A stretch of 64,000 bases of DNA from Bacillus sp. FJAT-49736 (GCF_018343615.1 NZ_JAGYPI010000002.1:143562-207561), one strand, 5' to 3'; positions 1 through 11,762 are shown, counted from the first letter of the stretch. The notes: a model not told the origin generated them from the sequence alone. Numbers and translations are program-made.

Positions 1-1098
1 CTTATCGTATTTGAGAGTTACTCTGGAAAGCAATATAGCTGCAATCCAAGGGCATTATATGAATATTTAAAGGAAAATTATCCACATTATCAGCTGGTAT
101 GGAGTGTAAAAAAAGAATATGAAAATATTTTTATCGGAAGAAAAATTCCTTATATTAGAAGATTCTCAATAAAATGGCTAATCATGATGGCTCGTGCCCA
201 ATATTGGATTAACAATGCCCGCCTGCCATTATGGATTGATAAGCCAAGACATACTACTTATCTTCAAACTTGGCATGGAACTCCATTAAAAAAACTCGCA
301 GAAGATATGGACGAAGTGTATATCCCTGGGACCAATACAGAATTGTATAAACAAAATTTTAGAAAAGCAACAAGCAAATGGGATTACTTAATATCCCCAA
401 ATAAATATTCAACAGATATCTTCAAAAGAGCATTTAATTTTAATAAAACAATGATTGAATCTGGGTATCCTCGCAATGACTTTTTATATAATTGCAGAAA
501 TCAGCAAACAATAGAAGAAATTAAGAAAAGATGTCATATTCCAATGGATAAGAAAGTTATTCTTTATGCTCCAACATGGCGCGACGACGATTTTTACAGT
601 AAAGGAAAATACAAATTTGACATTAAGCTTGACTTAGATAAATTAAGAACTGAGTTTGGAAATGAGTATGTAATTATTTTAAGGATGCATTATTTAGTTG
701 CTGAAAATTTCGATTTGAGCCCATATGAGGGGTTTGCATATGATTTATCCAATCATGAGGATATTCGGGAGCTTTATTTAATATCTGACTTGCTCATCAC
801 AGACTATTCATCGGTATTTTTTGATTATGCTAATTTAAAGAGACCAATATTGTTTTATACGTATGATATCCAGCATTACCGTGATAAATTAAGAGGGTTT
901 TATTTTGACTTCGAAAAGGAAGCACCTGGACCACTCTTAACGACAACAGAGGAAGTTATGGAAGCAATTAAAGAGGTTGAAAAAGCACAGTTCCAGGTGG
1001 ACGAATCTTTCCAGGAATTCTACAATACTTTTTGTTATTTGGAGAATGGCAACTCATCTAAAAAAGTCGTTGAAAAACTGTTTGCAGTGACGCGGTAA
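1..1098 (+). CDS. CDP-glycerol glycerophosphotransferase family protein (5' partial)
   Basis: The reading frame is open from base 1, so the N-terminus lies outside the window; 365 residues are visible. Members of this family transfer glycerol-phosphate from CDP-glycerol to the growing wall teichoic acid (or a related polymer) at the inner face of the membrane. Visible family hallmarks are the WHGTPLKK block near visible residue 90, a YPRND block, an ILYAPTWRDD block and the ITDYSSVFFDY block near residue 267, ending with LRGFYFDFEKEAPGP. It is followed 50 bp later by a second, larger family member on the same strand, so the two are probably co-transcribed. The acceptor and polymer cannot be told from sequence alone (TagF, TarL, TagB and TarF types share these motifs). 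Confidence 0.9.
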   Translation, partial: LIVFESYSGKQYSCNPRALYEYLKENYPHYQLVWSVKKEYENIFIGRKIPYIRRFSIKWLIMMARAQYWINNARLPLWIDKPRHTTYLQTWHGTPLKKLAEDMDEVYIPGTNTELYKQNFRKATSKWDYLISPNKYSTDIFKRAFNFNKTMIESGYPRNDFLYNCRNQQTIEEIKKRCHIPMDKKVILYAPTWRDDDFYSKGKYKFDIKLDLDKLRTEFGNEYVIILRMHYLVAENFDLSPYEGFAYDLSNHEDIRELYLISDLLITDYSSVFFDYANLKRPILFYTYDIQHYRDKLRGFYFDFEKEAPGPLLTTTEEVMEAIKEVEKAQFQVDESFQEFYNTFCYLENGNSSKKVVEKLFAVTR

Positions 1099-1148
1099 CT
1101 GGAAAAGCAACCAGACAATTTTTCAATTTGCAGCAAGGAGGGGAAATA

Positions 1149-4100
1149 ATGATATCTTTTTTTAAAAAGAAACAGGCACAAAAAATAGTAAAGCATTTTA
1201 TAAATATAGAACAAAATGGACATAGTCTTCGCATAAATGGCGAATTAACTCAATCCTCCCATCAAGTTAAAGAAATTTGGATTATATCAAGAGACAGTTC
1301 TAATGAATTCATGCTCGGTGCCATACAACCTTCTAATGAATTTGATTTCCATCTAAATTTCAATGATATCCATCAACAGATCCATTCATCTCTTCCTGAG
1401 GTATATGACTTTTACTTGAAAGTATGTATTAGCAGTCGCTTATTAAGCCCTGAGGAAATAGAAAATTTGATGACGAAAAAAGGGTTTAGACAATTAGAGC
1501 AAGTTGAAAATGATATAGAATACTTTATTCGTTTAGGTCGTTTCAAACAAACGAATATAAACGGACTAGCTACTTATGAGAATGGCGAGGATTTTAGCAC
1601 TCCATTTCTGACCAAAAAGGGAAATCTATCTTACGCTTATAATGAAAAAATAGATGTATATACAAAGCTGCAAATTGAAAAAGTTAAAAGCCAAAAGAAT
1701 CATTTATATCTTAATGGTAGAATTTTCACCCATCAATCCCAAATTATTTCTGGAAATCTTTTGGTAAAGGGACGATTGTCCGAAATAGAAATTTTGCTTC
1801 CAGTTTCATTTAACCACCTACAAGAGGAAACAAAGCAAAAATATGGCCTAAATCGTTATATATATACAGCAGAGCTTCCTTTACAAACCATTTATAATGG
1901 TGGTCTTTTAGATGAAGATATATACGACTTATATTTAATTATTAAATTCCAAAATGAGCCGGAGGAAAAGATCGTTCGAATTGGGAGACCAACGTACCGA
2001 ACACGATTTTCCACAAAAGAAGCGAATGCATTTCTTAATGGCTTTGTGGCAAATGTAAATCCCTACTATACGTTTAAAGCTTCTAATTTATCGCTTGAGG
2101 TTTTTAAGTTTGATGAAGAAACCTTCCTCTATATGTCTAAGCTGCTGAAATGGTCCTGGCTTTTAAGAAATTTGAATCGTAATAAGGATATTTGGTTAGT
2201 TGGAGAACGTCCTTACAAGGCACAAGATACGGGCTATCATTTTTTCAAGTATATGAGAGAGTCCCATCCTAATAAAAATGTATTCTATGTTATGGATGAA
2301 AGTTCACCGGAATATCGTAATGTAGAGCCGTTTGGGAATGTATTAAGATTCAAATCAAAAGAACATATCTGGCATACAATCATGGCTAGAAAAATTATTT
2401 CATCGCATCATGCTGATTATCTGTATCCAGTCAGATCACCTAGATTTGTAAAAGCGGTAAAAGCAACAAGAATATTTCTGCAACATGGTGTTATGGGAAC
2501 AAAGAACATGATTGCCAACTATGGGAAAAAGGCAATAGGATTTAACACCGACGCCTTTTTGGTTAGCTCCGATTTTGAAAAGGACATGATCGTTAATGAT
2601 TTCGAATATGAGCCAGAGGATGTTTTTGTAACCGGACTATCCAGATTTGATTCCTTATTAAGAAACGATGTGAAAGTTAAAAGACAACTGCTGATCATTC
2701 CTACATGGCGTGATTGGATTGGAAGCAGCATGGATTTTACCGAAACGGAATACTTTCAGCGCTATCACCAATTAATTCATGATAAATCATTGCACAGCAT
2801 GGCAGAAAAATATCATTTCGAGATTATTTTCTGTCTTCATCCAAATATGCAGATTTATACACCATATTTTAAGGATGCCCCAGTTAAGGTAATAAGTCAG
2901 GGTGAAGTAGACGTCCAAACATTATTAAAAGAAAGCGCCATAATGATTACAGATTATTCAAGTGTAGCATTTGATTTCAGCTTTCTTCATAAACCTATTA
3001 TTTATTATCAATTTGACCGGAATCGTTTTATCGGAAAGAGACCTTCCCATTTGGACTTAGATAACGATTTACCTGGGGATATTGTTTTTTCACAGGAAGA
3101 TCTTTTAGGAGCATTAGAGTCTTATGCGATAAATGATTTTAAAATGACTCCTGAAAATGTAATACGTTCCAATAAGTTTTTAAAATATCGGGATTGCCAT
3201 GCAAACGAAAGAATCTACGAAGTTATTCAAACATATAAGAAAAAACGCCATTTAGTTAAGCAAGTTTCGGAAGGAAAAATCGCTACCGTACTTTTCCGGA
3301 AGTTCAGAAGGAGTAAGTATTACTTCCCTGCTATGAAGCTTTTTTATAGAATTGCTAAAAAGGTCTTTCCGGTGGATAAAAAGTTAATGCTGTTTGAGAG
3401 CTCTATTGGAAAGCAGTATGCCGACAGTCCTCGATATATTTATGAGGAAATCCAAAAGAGGAATTTAGATTATAAAATTGTATGGGTATGTAATCGCAAT
3501 GACGTTCGCTTCACAGACCCAAATACAAAAAAGATTACAAGATTAAGTCCATCTTATTATTATTATTTAGCAAGGGCGAAATTCTGGTTTAATAATCAAA
3601 ATTTCCCTACGTATTTAGGAAAAAGAAAAGAAACGACCTATATTCAGACATGGCATGGAACACCTTTGAAGAAAATGCTATTTGATATCGAAACGATCCA
3701 TGGCCGTGATGAGGACTATTTAAACCGTGTAGCTTATGCAACGAAGCAATGGGATTACTTACTATCTCCGAGTAACTATGCAACAAAAGCATTTAAAAGT
3801 GCTTTCCGGTACGATGGCAATATTCTGGAATTAGGGTATCCTAGAAATGATTTGTTCTACAAGGAAAATGTGGAAGAAATTACTCGTAAGGTCAAGAACC
3901 GAATCAATATACCAAAAGAGAAAAAGGTTATTTTGTACGCCCCAACATTCAGGGATAACCAAAAGGATAAAAATAAATTTGTATTCGATATGAACCTCGA
4001 CATCCAGGAATTATATGAAAATTTAGCGGATGAATATGTTTTATTATTAAGAATGCACATTGTTGTTAGCAATAAATTAACAATACCAGAAGAATATTCT

Positions 4101-4469
4101 GATTTCGTCTTTAATGTGTCAAGCTATCCGGAAATCCAAGAGCTGTACTTAATTTCAGATATTTTGATGACGGATTATTCCTCTGTTATGTTCGACTTTG
4201 CTCATACTGGAAGACCAATTCTTTACTATACTTATGATCTTGAAGAATACAGAGATTCATTGAGAGGATTTTATATGGACTTTGTCGCAGAGGCTCCTGG
4301 ACCATTTTTGAAAACAACCTCTGACATTGTATCATCTGTAAAAAATATCGAAAATATTTCTTCTCAATTCCAGGATAGGTACTCTGCATTCCAAAACAAG
4401 TATTGTGACTATCAAGATGCGGATTCATCCAAGAGAGTTGTGGATTATTTCTTCCGTAATAAAGGATAA
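1149..4469 (+). CDS. Two-module CDP-glycerol glycerophosphotransferase, teichoic acid synthesis
   Basis: A 1106-residue protein. The ATG at 1149 is chosen because AGGAGGGG sits about five bases upstream; an in-frame TTG at 1128 has no such site. Residues 1-300 are poorly conserved. They are followed by two transferase modules: module 1 carries LQHGVMGTKN (about residue 444), IIPTWRDW and ITDYSSVAFDF (about 600). Module 2 carries LFESSIGKQYADSPRYIYEE, QTWHGTPLKK (about 834), YPRND, YAPTFRD and MTDYSSVMFDF (about 1007). Both keep the histidine and the DYSS block of the family. Single-module TagF enzymes are usually 700-750 residues, so the duplication is notable. Module 2 closely resembles the preceding partial gene and the C-terminal half of the convergent gene at 4535. 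A dual-function polymerase is an inference. Confidence 0.85.
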   Translation: MISFFKKKQAQKIVKHFINIEQNGHSLRINGELTQSSHQVKEIWIISRDSSNEFMLGAIQPSNEFDFHLNFNDIHQQIHSSLPEVYDFYLKVCISSRLLSPEEIENLMTKKGFRQLEQVENDIEYFIRLGRFKQTNINGLATYENGEDFSTPFLTKKGNLSYAYNEKIDVYTKLQIEKVKSQKNHLYLNGRIFTHQSQIISGNLLVKGRLSEIEILLPVSFNHLQEETKQKYGLNRYIYTAELPLQTIYNGGLLDEDIYDLYLIIKFQNEPEEKIVRIGRPTYRTRFSTKEANAFLNGFVANVNPYYTFKASNLSLEVFKFDEETFLYMSKLLKWSWLLRNLNRNKDIWLVGERPYKAQDTGYHFFKYMRESHPNKNVFYVMDESSPEYRNVEPFGNVLRFKSKEHIWHTIMARKIISSHHADYLYPVRSPRFVKAVKATRIFLQHGVMGTKNMIANYGKKAIGFNTDAFLVSSDFEKDMIVNDFEYEPEDVFVTGLSRFDSLLRNDVKVKRQLLIIPTWRDWIGSSMDFTETEYFQRYHQLIHDKSLHSMAEKYHFEIIFCLHPNMQIYTPYFKDAPVKVISQGEVDVQTLLKESAIMITDYSSVAFDFSFLHKPIIYYQFDRNRFIGKRPSHLDLDNDLPGDIVFSQEDLLGALESYAINDFKMTPENVIRSNKFLKYRDCHANERIYEVIQTYKKKRHLVKQVSEGKIATVLFRKFRRSKYYFPAMKLFYRIAKKVFPVDKKLMLFESSIGKQYADSPRYIYEEIQKRNLDYKIVWVCNRNDVRFTDPNTKKITRLSPSYYYYLARAKFWFNNQNFPTYLGKRKETTYIQTWHGTPLKKMLFDIETIHGRDEDYLNRVAYATKQWDYLLSPSNYATKAFKSAFRYDGNILELGYPRNDLFYKENVEEITRKVKNRINIPKEKKVILYAPTFRDNQKDKNKFVFDMNLDIQELYENLADEYVLLLRMHIVVSNKLTIPEEYSDFVFNVSSYPEIQELYLISDILMTDYSSVMFDFAHTGRPILYYTYDLEEYRDSLRGFYMDFVAEAPGPFLKTTSDIVSSVKNIENISSQFQDRYSAFQNKYCDYQDADSSKRVVDYFFRNKG

Positions 4470-4500
4470 TTGTTCAAAGTAGGAGTTTTAAAATAATGTC

Positions 4501-4532
4501 AAAAAAAGAAGAGCTTGCTGCTCTTCTTTTTT
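4501..4532. terminator. Bidirectional terminator between convergent transferase genes
   Basis: GAAGAGC and GCTCTTC form a stem around a TTGCT loop, flanked by an A-run on the left and a T-run on the right, so it can stop transcription from both sides. Confidence 0.85.
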
Positions 4533-4534
4533 GT

Positions 4535-6700
4535 TTATTGATTGAATGATGAGCCTTTTTCCTGATAGTAATAATGATTTGTATCATCCGAAAATACTTG
4601 TCTTACCACCTTTGCAGCAGCCTCTCCATTATCCCAATCACAATATGTTTGATAAAATTCATCATATCGATCCTTATATTTTTCGCTTATCTGCTCAATA
4701 TTCCTTACCGAATCAATAATTTCCCCTGTGGTATATAGAAGCGGACCAGGAACATCGGATTCTATATTAATATAAAATCCTCTTAGTGTATCCCGATATT
4801 TTTCTAAATCGTACGTATAAAATAATATCGGCCTTTTTAAATTTGCATAGTCAAAGAAGACGGAGGAATAATCAGTAATAAGAATATCTGAAATTAAATA
4901 AAGCTCTGCGATATCATCATATTTTGATAGATTATAGGCGAAACCTTCCATACCTGCAGTGTCAATATCATCGGCAATAAAATAATGCATTCTTAGCAGG
5001 ATTACATATTGATCACCCAATTGCTCCTTCATTTCTTGGAGATTCAGCTTAATGTTGAATTTGTATTTCCCAGGCTCGTAAAATTCATCATCCCTCCAAG
5101 TCGGTGCATATAATATCACCTTCTTATCAAGGGGGATATTCAATTTTTGCTTGATTCTATTGGCAATGTTATCGCGGTCTATATGATACAAAATATCATT
5201 TCGTGGGTATCCATATTCTAAAACGGCTTTATCATATTTGAAGGCTCTTTTGAAAATTTCCGTAGAATATTGGTTTGGAGAAATAAGATAATCCCATCTT
5301 CTGGACTGCTGATAAAAATGTTTCTTATATTTCGGGTTTGCAGAATATATATCGTTCATATCGAATACCAGCTTCTTCAATGGTGTGCCATGCCAAGTTT
5401 GCAAATATATATTACCTTCTCTTTTTTTTAAATGGAGAGGCATTCTCGAATTGCTGACCCAATATTTTGCCGTCGCCAAATAGTAATAATAGGCAAGGCT
5501 AAAGCGCTTGATTTGCTTCGGATTACCGGGAATGTCCTTCACTTTTTTATTAAAAATCCATATGTATTTATAATCCATATTTTGGGCTTGCATATATTCG
5601 TAAATATATTTGGGGCTGTCGGAATAGTTCTTTCCTAAAAAGCTTTCGAAAATAATCGTTTTTTCCTTCAAAGGGAGCTTCAAAAAAATAGAATTATATA
5701 GATAATAATACATTTTTGTTCTGCCAGTTAGTGCTCGCTTTAAATTTCTAGCAAAATGATGAAATGCTATTAGTCGTGAATAGCTTTGTTTCTTTCCTTT
5801 TGCTAGTAACTTAATCTCGTTTCTTACTACGATATTCATTGTTTTCAGTATATGCTTGGAAACCTTTTTCGCAGTTGCAATTAAGAGATGAAAATAGTCA
5901 TTGATATTGGATGAATCCGCAAACAGCATCACTACATTTTTTCGATAAAAATTAAGAAATTGTAGATCTAAATAATCTTCAACGAGTAAATTGCGATTTT
6001 CCTTTCCTTTTAAATCATTATATATCGATAATAAATCTAGTAATTTTTGTTCTCTGCTCGCTTGCATAACAGCCGGATTGGAGATTGGGTCATTTCTTAA
6101 TCTTTTAAAATATAGGCAGTCCGTTAATCTTGGAACTTCCGATGTCAATTTTAATAGCGATACAATAAAAGGTAGCTCCGAATAACAATTTACATCTTCC
6201 GAAAATCGCAAGTTGTTTGATTTTATCCATTCACTTGAAATAAGATGATGAATGATGGATCTCCTTTTAAAATGCTGTAAAGCTCCTCGATAAATGATAG
6301 CACTTTCTTCGATTTCTATTTCATCGATGTCACCTTTTTTCTTCATGACCTTCCATTGCCCCGATAGGATATTCCCACTTTTAATATTATTTATGAGTTT
6401 TTCAAGGGCGGATATTTCTAAATAATCATCACTATCCAGAAAATAGAGATATTCTCCAGTGGATTGACTAATGCCAAAGTTTCTGGCCGCACCAACCCCT
6501 TTACGTTCCTTAAAAGAGAATAATTTAATTCTATTATCCTTATTTTCGTATTCTTTGAGAATCTTGTATGAATAATCAGTGGATCCATCATTAATAATTA
6601 ATATTTCCATATCCTTATAGGTCTGATTTACTACTGATTCCATGCATTCAGGCAAAAATTCCTCTGTATTATATACTGGTATAATTACGGATATCTTCAT
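4535..6700 (-). CDS. GT2 glycosyltransferase fused to CDP-glycerol glycerophosphotransferase
   Basis: A 721-residue protein with two catalytic parts. Residues 1 to about 230 are a GT-A family 2 glycosyltransferase: IIPVYNTEEFLPECMESV, IINDGSTD and FLDSDDYLE, with the DxD-type motif. From about residue 345 there is a CDP-glycerol glycerophosphotransferase: IFESFLGKNYSDSPKYIYEY, QTWHGTPLKK (about 430), YPRND, YAPTWRDDEF and ITDYSSVFFDY (about 607). It is expected to act at the membrane in synthesis or decoration of a teichoic-acid like polymer, the GT2 half adding a sugar and the other half adding glycerol-phosphate; this pairing is inferred. It is convergent with the two family members on the plus strand and shares a terminator with them. 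The C-terminal half is so similar to them that duplication within the cluster is likely. Confidence 0.88.
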   Translation of the reverse strand: MKISVIIPVYNTEEFLPECMESVVNQTYKDMEILIINDGSTDYSYKILKEYENKDNRIKLFSFKERKGVGAARNFGISQSTGEYLYFLDSDDYLEISALEKLINNIKSGNILSGQWKVMKKKGDIDEIEIEESAIIYRGALQHFKRRSIIHHLISSEWIKSNNLRFSEDVNCYSELPFIVSLLKLTSEVPRLTDCLYFKRLRNDPISNPAVMQASREQKLLDLLSIYNDLKGKENRNLLVEDYLDLQFLNFYRKNVVMLFADSSNINDYFHLLIATAKKVSKHILKTMNIVVRNEIKLLAKGKKQSYSRLIAFHHFARNLKRALTGRTKMYYYLYNSIFLKLPLKEKTIIFESFLGKNYSDSPKYIYEYMQAQNMDYKYIWIFNKKVKDIPGNPKQIKRFSLAYYYYLATAKYWVSNSRMPLHLKKREGNIYLQTWHGTPLKKLVFDMNDIYSANPKYKKHFYQQSRRWDYLISPNQYSTEIFKRAFKYDKAVLEYGYPRNDILYHIDRDNIANRIKQKLNIPLDKKVILYAPTWRDDEFYEPGKYKFNIKLNLQEMKEQLGDQYVILLRMHYFIADDIDTAGMEGFAYNLSKYDDIAELYLISDILITDYSSVFFDYANLKRPILFYTYDLEKYRDTLRGFYINIESDVPGPLLYTTGEIIDSVRNIEQISEKYKDRYDEFYQTYCDWDNGEAAAKVVRQVFSDDTNHYYYQEKGSSFNQ

Positions 6701-6847
6701 TTTTTTCCGTTTTCCTCCCCCCTATTTATTTCTAGCAGAATCGTACTTTGTCGGAAATTTTCCTATTTTGCATTTCAACTGCTATTTATGTAATACGTTA
6801 CCATAAAAATACCCTTAAGTCACCAAGCCATCAAAAAAGCATAAGCA

Positions 6848-6889
6848 AAAAAACCTATTTCGACTTTATAAGTCGAAATAGGTTTTTTA
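6848..6889 (-). terminator. Terminator after uvrA
   Basis: AAACCTATTTCGACTT and its complement AAGTCGAAATAGGTTT pair around a short loop, with A/T runs on both sides. It lies just past the uvrA stop codon and could also serve the opposite direction. Confidence 0.85.
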
Positions 6890-6895
6890 GGATCA

Positions 6896-9775
6896 TTAGA
6901 TGGTAATGCCTTCGCTTTCTAATTCATTAATCCGTTGTTCCATTCGTATTTTGTCTCTTTCCAAAATCGGCTTTAAATATCTACCTGTATAGGACTCCGA
7001 AGCCTCTGCTATTTTTTCCGGTGTTCCTGTTGCAATAATCGTTCCTCCGTTAGAGCCGCCTTCCGGTCCAAGGTCGATAATATGATCAACCGTTTTAATG
7101 ACATCGAGATTGTGTTCAATGACCAGAACGGTATCACCATTCTCTACTAAACGCTGCAAGACATCGAGAAGTCTTGCAATGTCATCCACATGCAATCCTG
7201 TAGTTGGTTCATCTAAAATATAAAAAGATTTTCCTGTGGAACGGCGATGTAATTCAGATGCCAGCTTGACCCTCTGTGCTTCTCCGCCAGATAAGGTAGT
7301 GGCAGGCTGGCCAAGCTTAATATATCCGAGTCCAACATCCGCAATTGTTTGTAATTTTCTTTTGATTTTTGGAATGTTTTCAAAAAATTCAAGGGCATTT
7401 TCAACGGTCATATCTAATACTTCCGCAATGCTTTTTCCTTTATACTTTACTTCCAACGTTTCCCGATTATATCGTTTTCCGTGGCATACCTCACAAGGTA
7501 CATAAACGTCAGGAAGAAAATGCATTTCGATTTTGATTATACCATCTCCACGACATGCCTCACATCTTCCACCTTTAACATTAAAGCTGAAACGTCCTTT
7601 TTTGTATCCGCGGATTTTGGCTTCATTGGTTGCAGCATATACGTCCCTGATATCATCAAATACCCCTGTATAAGTAGCTGGATTGGAACGTGGTGTTCTG
7701 CCAATCGGTGATTGATCAATATCAATGACCTTTTCTAAATACTCTATACCTTTTAAATCCTTAAATTCACCAGGTTTGCTTTTAGAACGATATAGCTTTT
7801 GTGCAAGCGATTTATATAAAATTTCATTTATAAGTGTACTTTTTCCTGAACCGGAAACACCTGTAACAGCAATAAAGGTGCCGAGCGGAAATTTTACGTT
7901 CACATTTTTTAGGTTATTTTCCTTCGCGCCTTTTATTTCAATAAAGCGTCCATCCGGTTTTCTCCTCTCCATTGGTAGAGGGATAAATTTCTTCCCAGAT
8001 AAGTATTGACCTGTTAGGGAGTTCGGGTCATTCATCACTTGCTCAGGAGTACCAGCTGAAACAATCTCTCCACCATGAATGCCTGCTCCCGGACCTATAT
8101 CAATTAAATAATCAGCGGCTAACATCGTATCCTCATCATGCTCAACGACGATAAGGGTATTTCCGATATCCCGCATATTTTTTAATGTATCAATAAGACG
8201 GTCATTATCACGCTGATGTAGACCAATAGACGGTTCATCCAGAATATAAAGGACACCTGTTAACCGGGAACCAATTTGAGTCGCTAACCGAATCCGCTGA
8301 GCTTCCCCACCTGATAAGGTACCTGCCGCCCTGCTTAATGTTAAATATTCTAGTCCGACATTGACTAAAAATCCAAGCCTTTCACGAATCTCACGAAGTA
8401 TGAGGTTAGCAATCTTTCTTTCCTTCTCTGTAAGATCTAAGCCTTTGAAAAATTGATCTGCTTGTTCAATGGAAAATTCCGTTACTTCCCCAATATGCAT
8501 TTGGTTAATTTTTACGGAAAGAGTTTCCTCCTTCAAACGATATCCTTTACATTTCGGACAGGCTTGTTGGGCCATATATTTTTCCATTTGCTCGCGAATA
8601 TAGTCGGAGCTCGTTTCTTTATAACGTCTCTCTACATTTGGTATGACGCCTTCAAAATGGATGTTTCCTTCCCTGATTTGACCAAAATCATTTTCGTATT
8701 TAAAATAAATCTTCTCATCACCGGATCCATATAAAAGCTTATCCAATTGATGCTTCGGAATATCCTTCACTGGTATATCCATATCAATCCCATAGTGATT
8801 GCTAACTGCTTCCAGAAGTTGCGGATAATATTGTGAGCTGACAGGTTCCCAAGGAGCGATGGCGTTCTCACGCAAGGAAAGGTCCCAATTTGGAATAACC
8901 AATTCAACATCTACTTCCAGCTTCGTCCCTAAACCATCACATTCAGGGCATGCCCCAAATGGACTGTTAAAGGAAAACATTCGCGGTTCCATTTTATCAA
9001 TGGAAAATCCGCACAGAGGGCAGGCAAGATGTTCACTAAAAAGTAGTTCTTCCTCCCCCATCACATCAATAATGACCTTTCCATCAGCAAGACGCAAAGC
9101 TGTTTCCAATGAATCTGCAAGCCGTGCGGATATTCCATCCTTTACGACAATCCGGTCAATCACAACCTCGATGGAATGCTTTTTATTTTTCTCCAGGTCA
9201 ATATCCTCTCCAAGGTCACGCAATTCTCCGTCTACTCTAACGCGGACAAAGCCTTGTTTCTTAATGTCCTCGAAAACTTTTACATGGGCACCTTTTCGTC
9301 CGGAAACGATCGGTGCAAGGATTTGCAGTTTCGTTCTTTCCGGATATTCCAAGATGCGATCCACCATTTGTTCCACTGTTTGCGAGGTAATTTCAATTCC
9401 ATGATTCGGACAGATTGGCCTGCCAACTCTCGCATATAAAAGCCGCAAATAATCATAAATTTCCGTAACCGTTCCAACGGTTGAGCGCGGATTACGGCTT
9501 GTTGTTTTTTGATCAATGGAAATCGCAGGGGACAAGCCTTCAATCGCATCAACATCAGGCTTATCCATCTGTCCTAAAAACTGTCTGGCATATGCAGAGA
9601 GGGATTCTACATATCTCCTTTGTCCTTCGGCATAAATCGTATCAAAAGCGAGGGACGATTTTCCGGAGCCGGATAGCCCTGTTACCACGACAAGCTGGTC
9701 ACGCGGTATCGTGATATCGATATTTTTTAAATTATGGGCCCTAGCTCCCTGCACAATAATTTTATCTTTTGCCAT
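6896..9775 (-). CDS. uvrA: UvrA, excinuclease ABC subunit A
   Basis: A full-length 959-residue UvrA, the damage-recognition ATPase of nucleotide excision repair that loads UvrB onto damaged DNA. It has two ABC ATPase halves: Walker [21 protein letters not shown] near residue 33 and [10 protein letters not shown] near 640, and two signature motifs ([24 protein letters not shown]). Cysteine-rich zinc modules CPLCGF...CPECDG and CEACRGDG...CEVCHGKR are present. The start ATG follows GGAAGGATG that overlaps the end of uvrB, and only 7 bases separate the two genes, so uvrBA is one operon. SOS control is expected through the box upstream of uvrB. Confidence 0.98.
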   Translation of the reverse strand: MAKDKIIVQGARAHNLKNIDITIPRDQLVVVTGLSGSGKSSLAFDTIYAEGQRRYVESLSAYARQFLGQMDKPDVDAIEGLSPAISIDQKTTSRNPRSTVGTVTEIYDYLRLLYARVGRPICPNHGIEITSQTVEQMVDRILEYPERTKLQILAPIVSGRKGAHVKVFEDIKKQGFVRVRVDGELRDLGEDIDLEKNKKHSIEVVIDRIVVKDGISARLADSLETALRLADGKVIIDVMGEEELLFSEHLACPLCGFSIDKMEPRMFSFNSPFGACPECDGLGTKLEVDVELVIPNWDLSLRENAIAPWEPVSSQYYPQLLEAVSNHYGIDMDIPVKDIPKHQLDKLLYGSGDEKIYFKYENDFGQIREGNIHFEGVIPNVERRYKETSSDYIREQMEKYMAQQACPKCKGYRLKEETLSVKINQMHIGEVTEFSIEQADQFFKGLDLTEKERKIANLILREIRERLGFLVNVGLEYLTLSRAAGTLSGGEAQRIRLATQIGSRLTGVLYILDEPSIGLHQRDNDRLIDTLKNMRDIGNTLIVVEHDEDTMLAADYLIDIGPGAGIHGGEIVSAGTPEQVMNDPNSLTGQYLSGKKFIPLPMERRKPDGRFIEIKGAKENNLKNVNVKFPLGTFIAVTGVSGSGKSTLINEILYKSLAQKLYRSKSKPGEFKDLKGIEYLEKVIDIDQSPIGRTPRSNPATYTGVFDDIRDVYAATNEAKIRGYKKGRFSFNVKGGRCEACRGDGIIKIEMHFLPDVYVPCEVCHGKRYNRETLEVKYKGKSIAEVLDMTVENALEFFENIPKIKRKLQTIADVGLGYIKLGQPATTLSGGEAQRVKLASELHRRSTGKSFYILDEPTTGLHVDDIARLLDVLQRLVENGDTVLVIEHNLDVIKTVDHIIDLGPEGGSNGGTIIATGTPEKIAEASESYTGRYLKPILERDKIRMEQRINELESEGITI

Positions 9776-9782
9776 ATGGGCA

Positions 9783-11762
9783 TCATCCTTCCGCTTTCAA
9801 TTCTAAAAGTGTATCACGAAGCTGGGCTGCCCGTTCGAAATCAAGAGCTTTTGCGGCCTCCTTCATTTCCTGTTCGAGACTTGCCAATAATTTTTCGCGT
9901 TCTTGCTTTGTTAGCTTCCTTGATTTTTCTTTCGAAACATACTCTTCCTGCTCCTCTGCAGCATGTGTCGCACGGATTACATCGCGGATATCTTTCTGTA
10001 TCGTTTGCGGAGTAATACCATGTTTCTTGTTATATTCCTCTTGGATAGTACGACGACGCTTCGTCTCTTCTATCGCCTTTTCCATAGAATCCGTTATTCT
10101 ATCTGCGTACATAATGACATGACCGTTTGCATTGCGGGCAGCACGGCCGATAGTTTGAATAAGGGAACGCTCAGAGCGTAGAAAGCCTTCTTTATCCGCG
10201 TCCAATATGGCTACCAAAGATACCTCTGGAATATCTAAGCCTTCGCGGAGTAGGTTAATACCAACTAATACATCATATTTACCGAGCCGCAAGTCACGAA
10301 TTACTTCGATCCTCTCCAAGGTCTTAACCTCCGAGTGTAAATATTGAACCTTAACGCCAACTTCTTTTAAATAATCGGTTAAGTCCTCCGACATTTTCTT
10401 TGTTAGTGTCGTAACAAGAACTCTTTCATTACGTTTAATACGCTCATTAATTTCTCCCAAGAGATCATCGATCTGCCCTTCGATTGGCCGGACATCAATG
10501 TTCGGATCAAGCAATCCTGTCGGGCGGATGATCTGCTCTACCATTGTTGGCGTATGTTCTATTTCATAAGGACCAGGTGTAGCCGAAACAAACACAATTT
10601 GATTGACATGCTCTTCAAATTCAGCAAATGTCAGCGGGCGGTTATCTAATGCGGAAGGCAAGCGGAAGCCATGCTCCACTAGCACCTGTTTGCGCGCCTG
10701 GTCACCGTTGTACATCCCGCGAATTTGCGGCAGAGTCACATGGGACTCATCCACTACAATCAGCATATCCTTCGGAAAATAATCCAATAAGGTATAAGGA
10801 GTCGAACCGGCCGGACGCAAGGTTAAATGCCTGGAATAGTTCTCTATTCCTGAACAAAAACCCATTTCTCTCATCATTTCCAGATCATATCTTGTTCGCT
10901 GTTCCAGTCTTTGTGCCTCCAGCAATTTACCATTTTCACGCATCAGCTTCAGCCGTTCTTCCAATTCCAGTTCAATATTTTCAATTGCAATGCGCATTTT
11001 CTCTTCCCGTGTAACGAAGTGGGATGCAGGGAAAATAGCAACATGCTCCCTTTCCCCAATTATTTCTCCTGTCAGGGCATCCACTTCCCGAATTCGGTCA
11101 ATCTCATCGCCGAAAAATTCCACCCTTAAGCAATGCTCATCCCGAGATGCTGGAAATATTTCTACAACATCGCCTCTAACGCGAAACGTTCCGCGTTGGA
11201 AGTCGATATCATTTCGTGCATATTGAATATCCACAAGCTTTCTCAGTAATTGATTTCGTTCTATCTCCATTCCAGTTCTAAGCGAAAGCACCATTTCCCG
11301 ATATTCCTCTGGAGAACCTAAGCCATATATACAAGAAACGCTGGCAATAATTACAACATCATTTCTTTCAAATAAAGACGATGTTGCGGAATGTCGTAGT
11401 TTATCAATTTCATCATTAATACTGGAGTCCTTTTCGATATATGTATCTGTCTGCGGTACATATGCCTCAGGCTGATAATAATCATAGTAGCTGACAAAAT
11501 ATTCAACGGCGTTATTCGGAAAAAACTCTTTAAACTCACTATATAATTGGCCAGCCAATGTCTTATTATGAGCTATAATTAAAGTTGGCCGATTTATTTC
11601 TTTAATCACATTTGAAATCGTAAATGTTTTTCCGGTCCCGGTCGCTCCGAGCAATGTTTGATATCGCTTCCCTGCTTGAATTCCCTCCACAATTTGCTTT
11701 ATCGCTTCAGGTTGATCACCTTGCGGGCTATATTTTGATACAAGCTCAAATTGTTCCGTCAT
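9783..11762 (-). CDS. uvrB: UvrB, excinuclease ABC subunit B
   Basis: UvrB, 659 residues, the DEAD-like helicase subunit that verifies DNA damage and recruits UvrC. Visible features are Walker A GATGTGKT (about residue 40), the beta-hairpin segment [18 protein letters not shown] (motif II), the SATPGPYE block, motif [11 protein letters not shown], and the C-terminal UVR motif [19 protein letters not shown]. The start at 11762 ([11 protein letters not shown]) is preferred over the longer in-frame form, because GGGAGG lies seven bases upstream and the N-terminus then matches Bacillus UvrB. It is followed directly by uvrA; csbA lies upstream behind its own terminator. This csbA-uvrB-uvrA order is the one known in Bacillus subtilis. 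Confidence 0.97.
   Translation of the reverse strand: MTEQFELVSKYSPQGDQPEAIKQIVEGIQAGKRYQTLLGATGTGKTFTISNVIKEINRPTLIIAHNKTLAGQLYSEFKEFFPNNAVEYFVSYYDYYQPEAYVPQTDTYIEKDSSINDEIDKLRHSATSSLFERNDVVIIASVSCIYGLGSPEEYREMVLSLRTGMEIERNQLLRKLVDIQYARNDIDFQRGTFRVRGDVVEIFPASRDEHCLRVEFFGDEIDRIREVDALTGEIIGEREHVAIFPASHFVTREEKMRIAIENIELELEERLKLMRENGKLLEAQRLEQRTRYDLEMMREMGFCSGIENYSRHLTLRPAGSTPYTLLDYFPKDMLIVVDESHVTLPQIRGMYNGDQARKQVLVEHGFRLPSALDNRPLTFAEFEEHVNQIVFVSATPGPYEIEHTPTMVEQIIRPTGLLDPNIDVRPIEGQIDDLLGEINERIKRNERVLVTTLTKKMSEDLTDYLKEVGVKVQYLHSEVKTLERIEVIRDLRLGKYDVLVGINLLREGLDIPEVSLVAILDADKEGFLRSERSLIQTIGRAARNANGHVIMYADRITDSMEKAIEETKRRRTIQEEYNKKHGITPQTIQKDIRDVIRATHAAEEQEEYVSKEKSRKLTKQEREKLLASLEQEMKEAAKALDFERAAQLRDTLLELKAEG

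Noticed and set aside
8859-9404. 181-codon ORF antisense to uvrA
   Set aside because: Shadow of the highly conserved uvrA coding sequence on the other strand; no RBS or recognisable domain.
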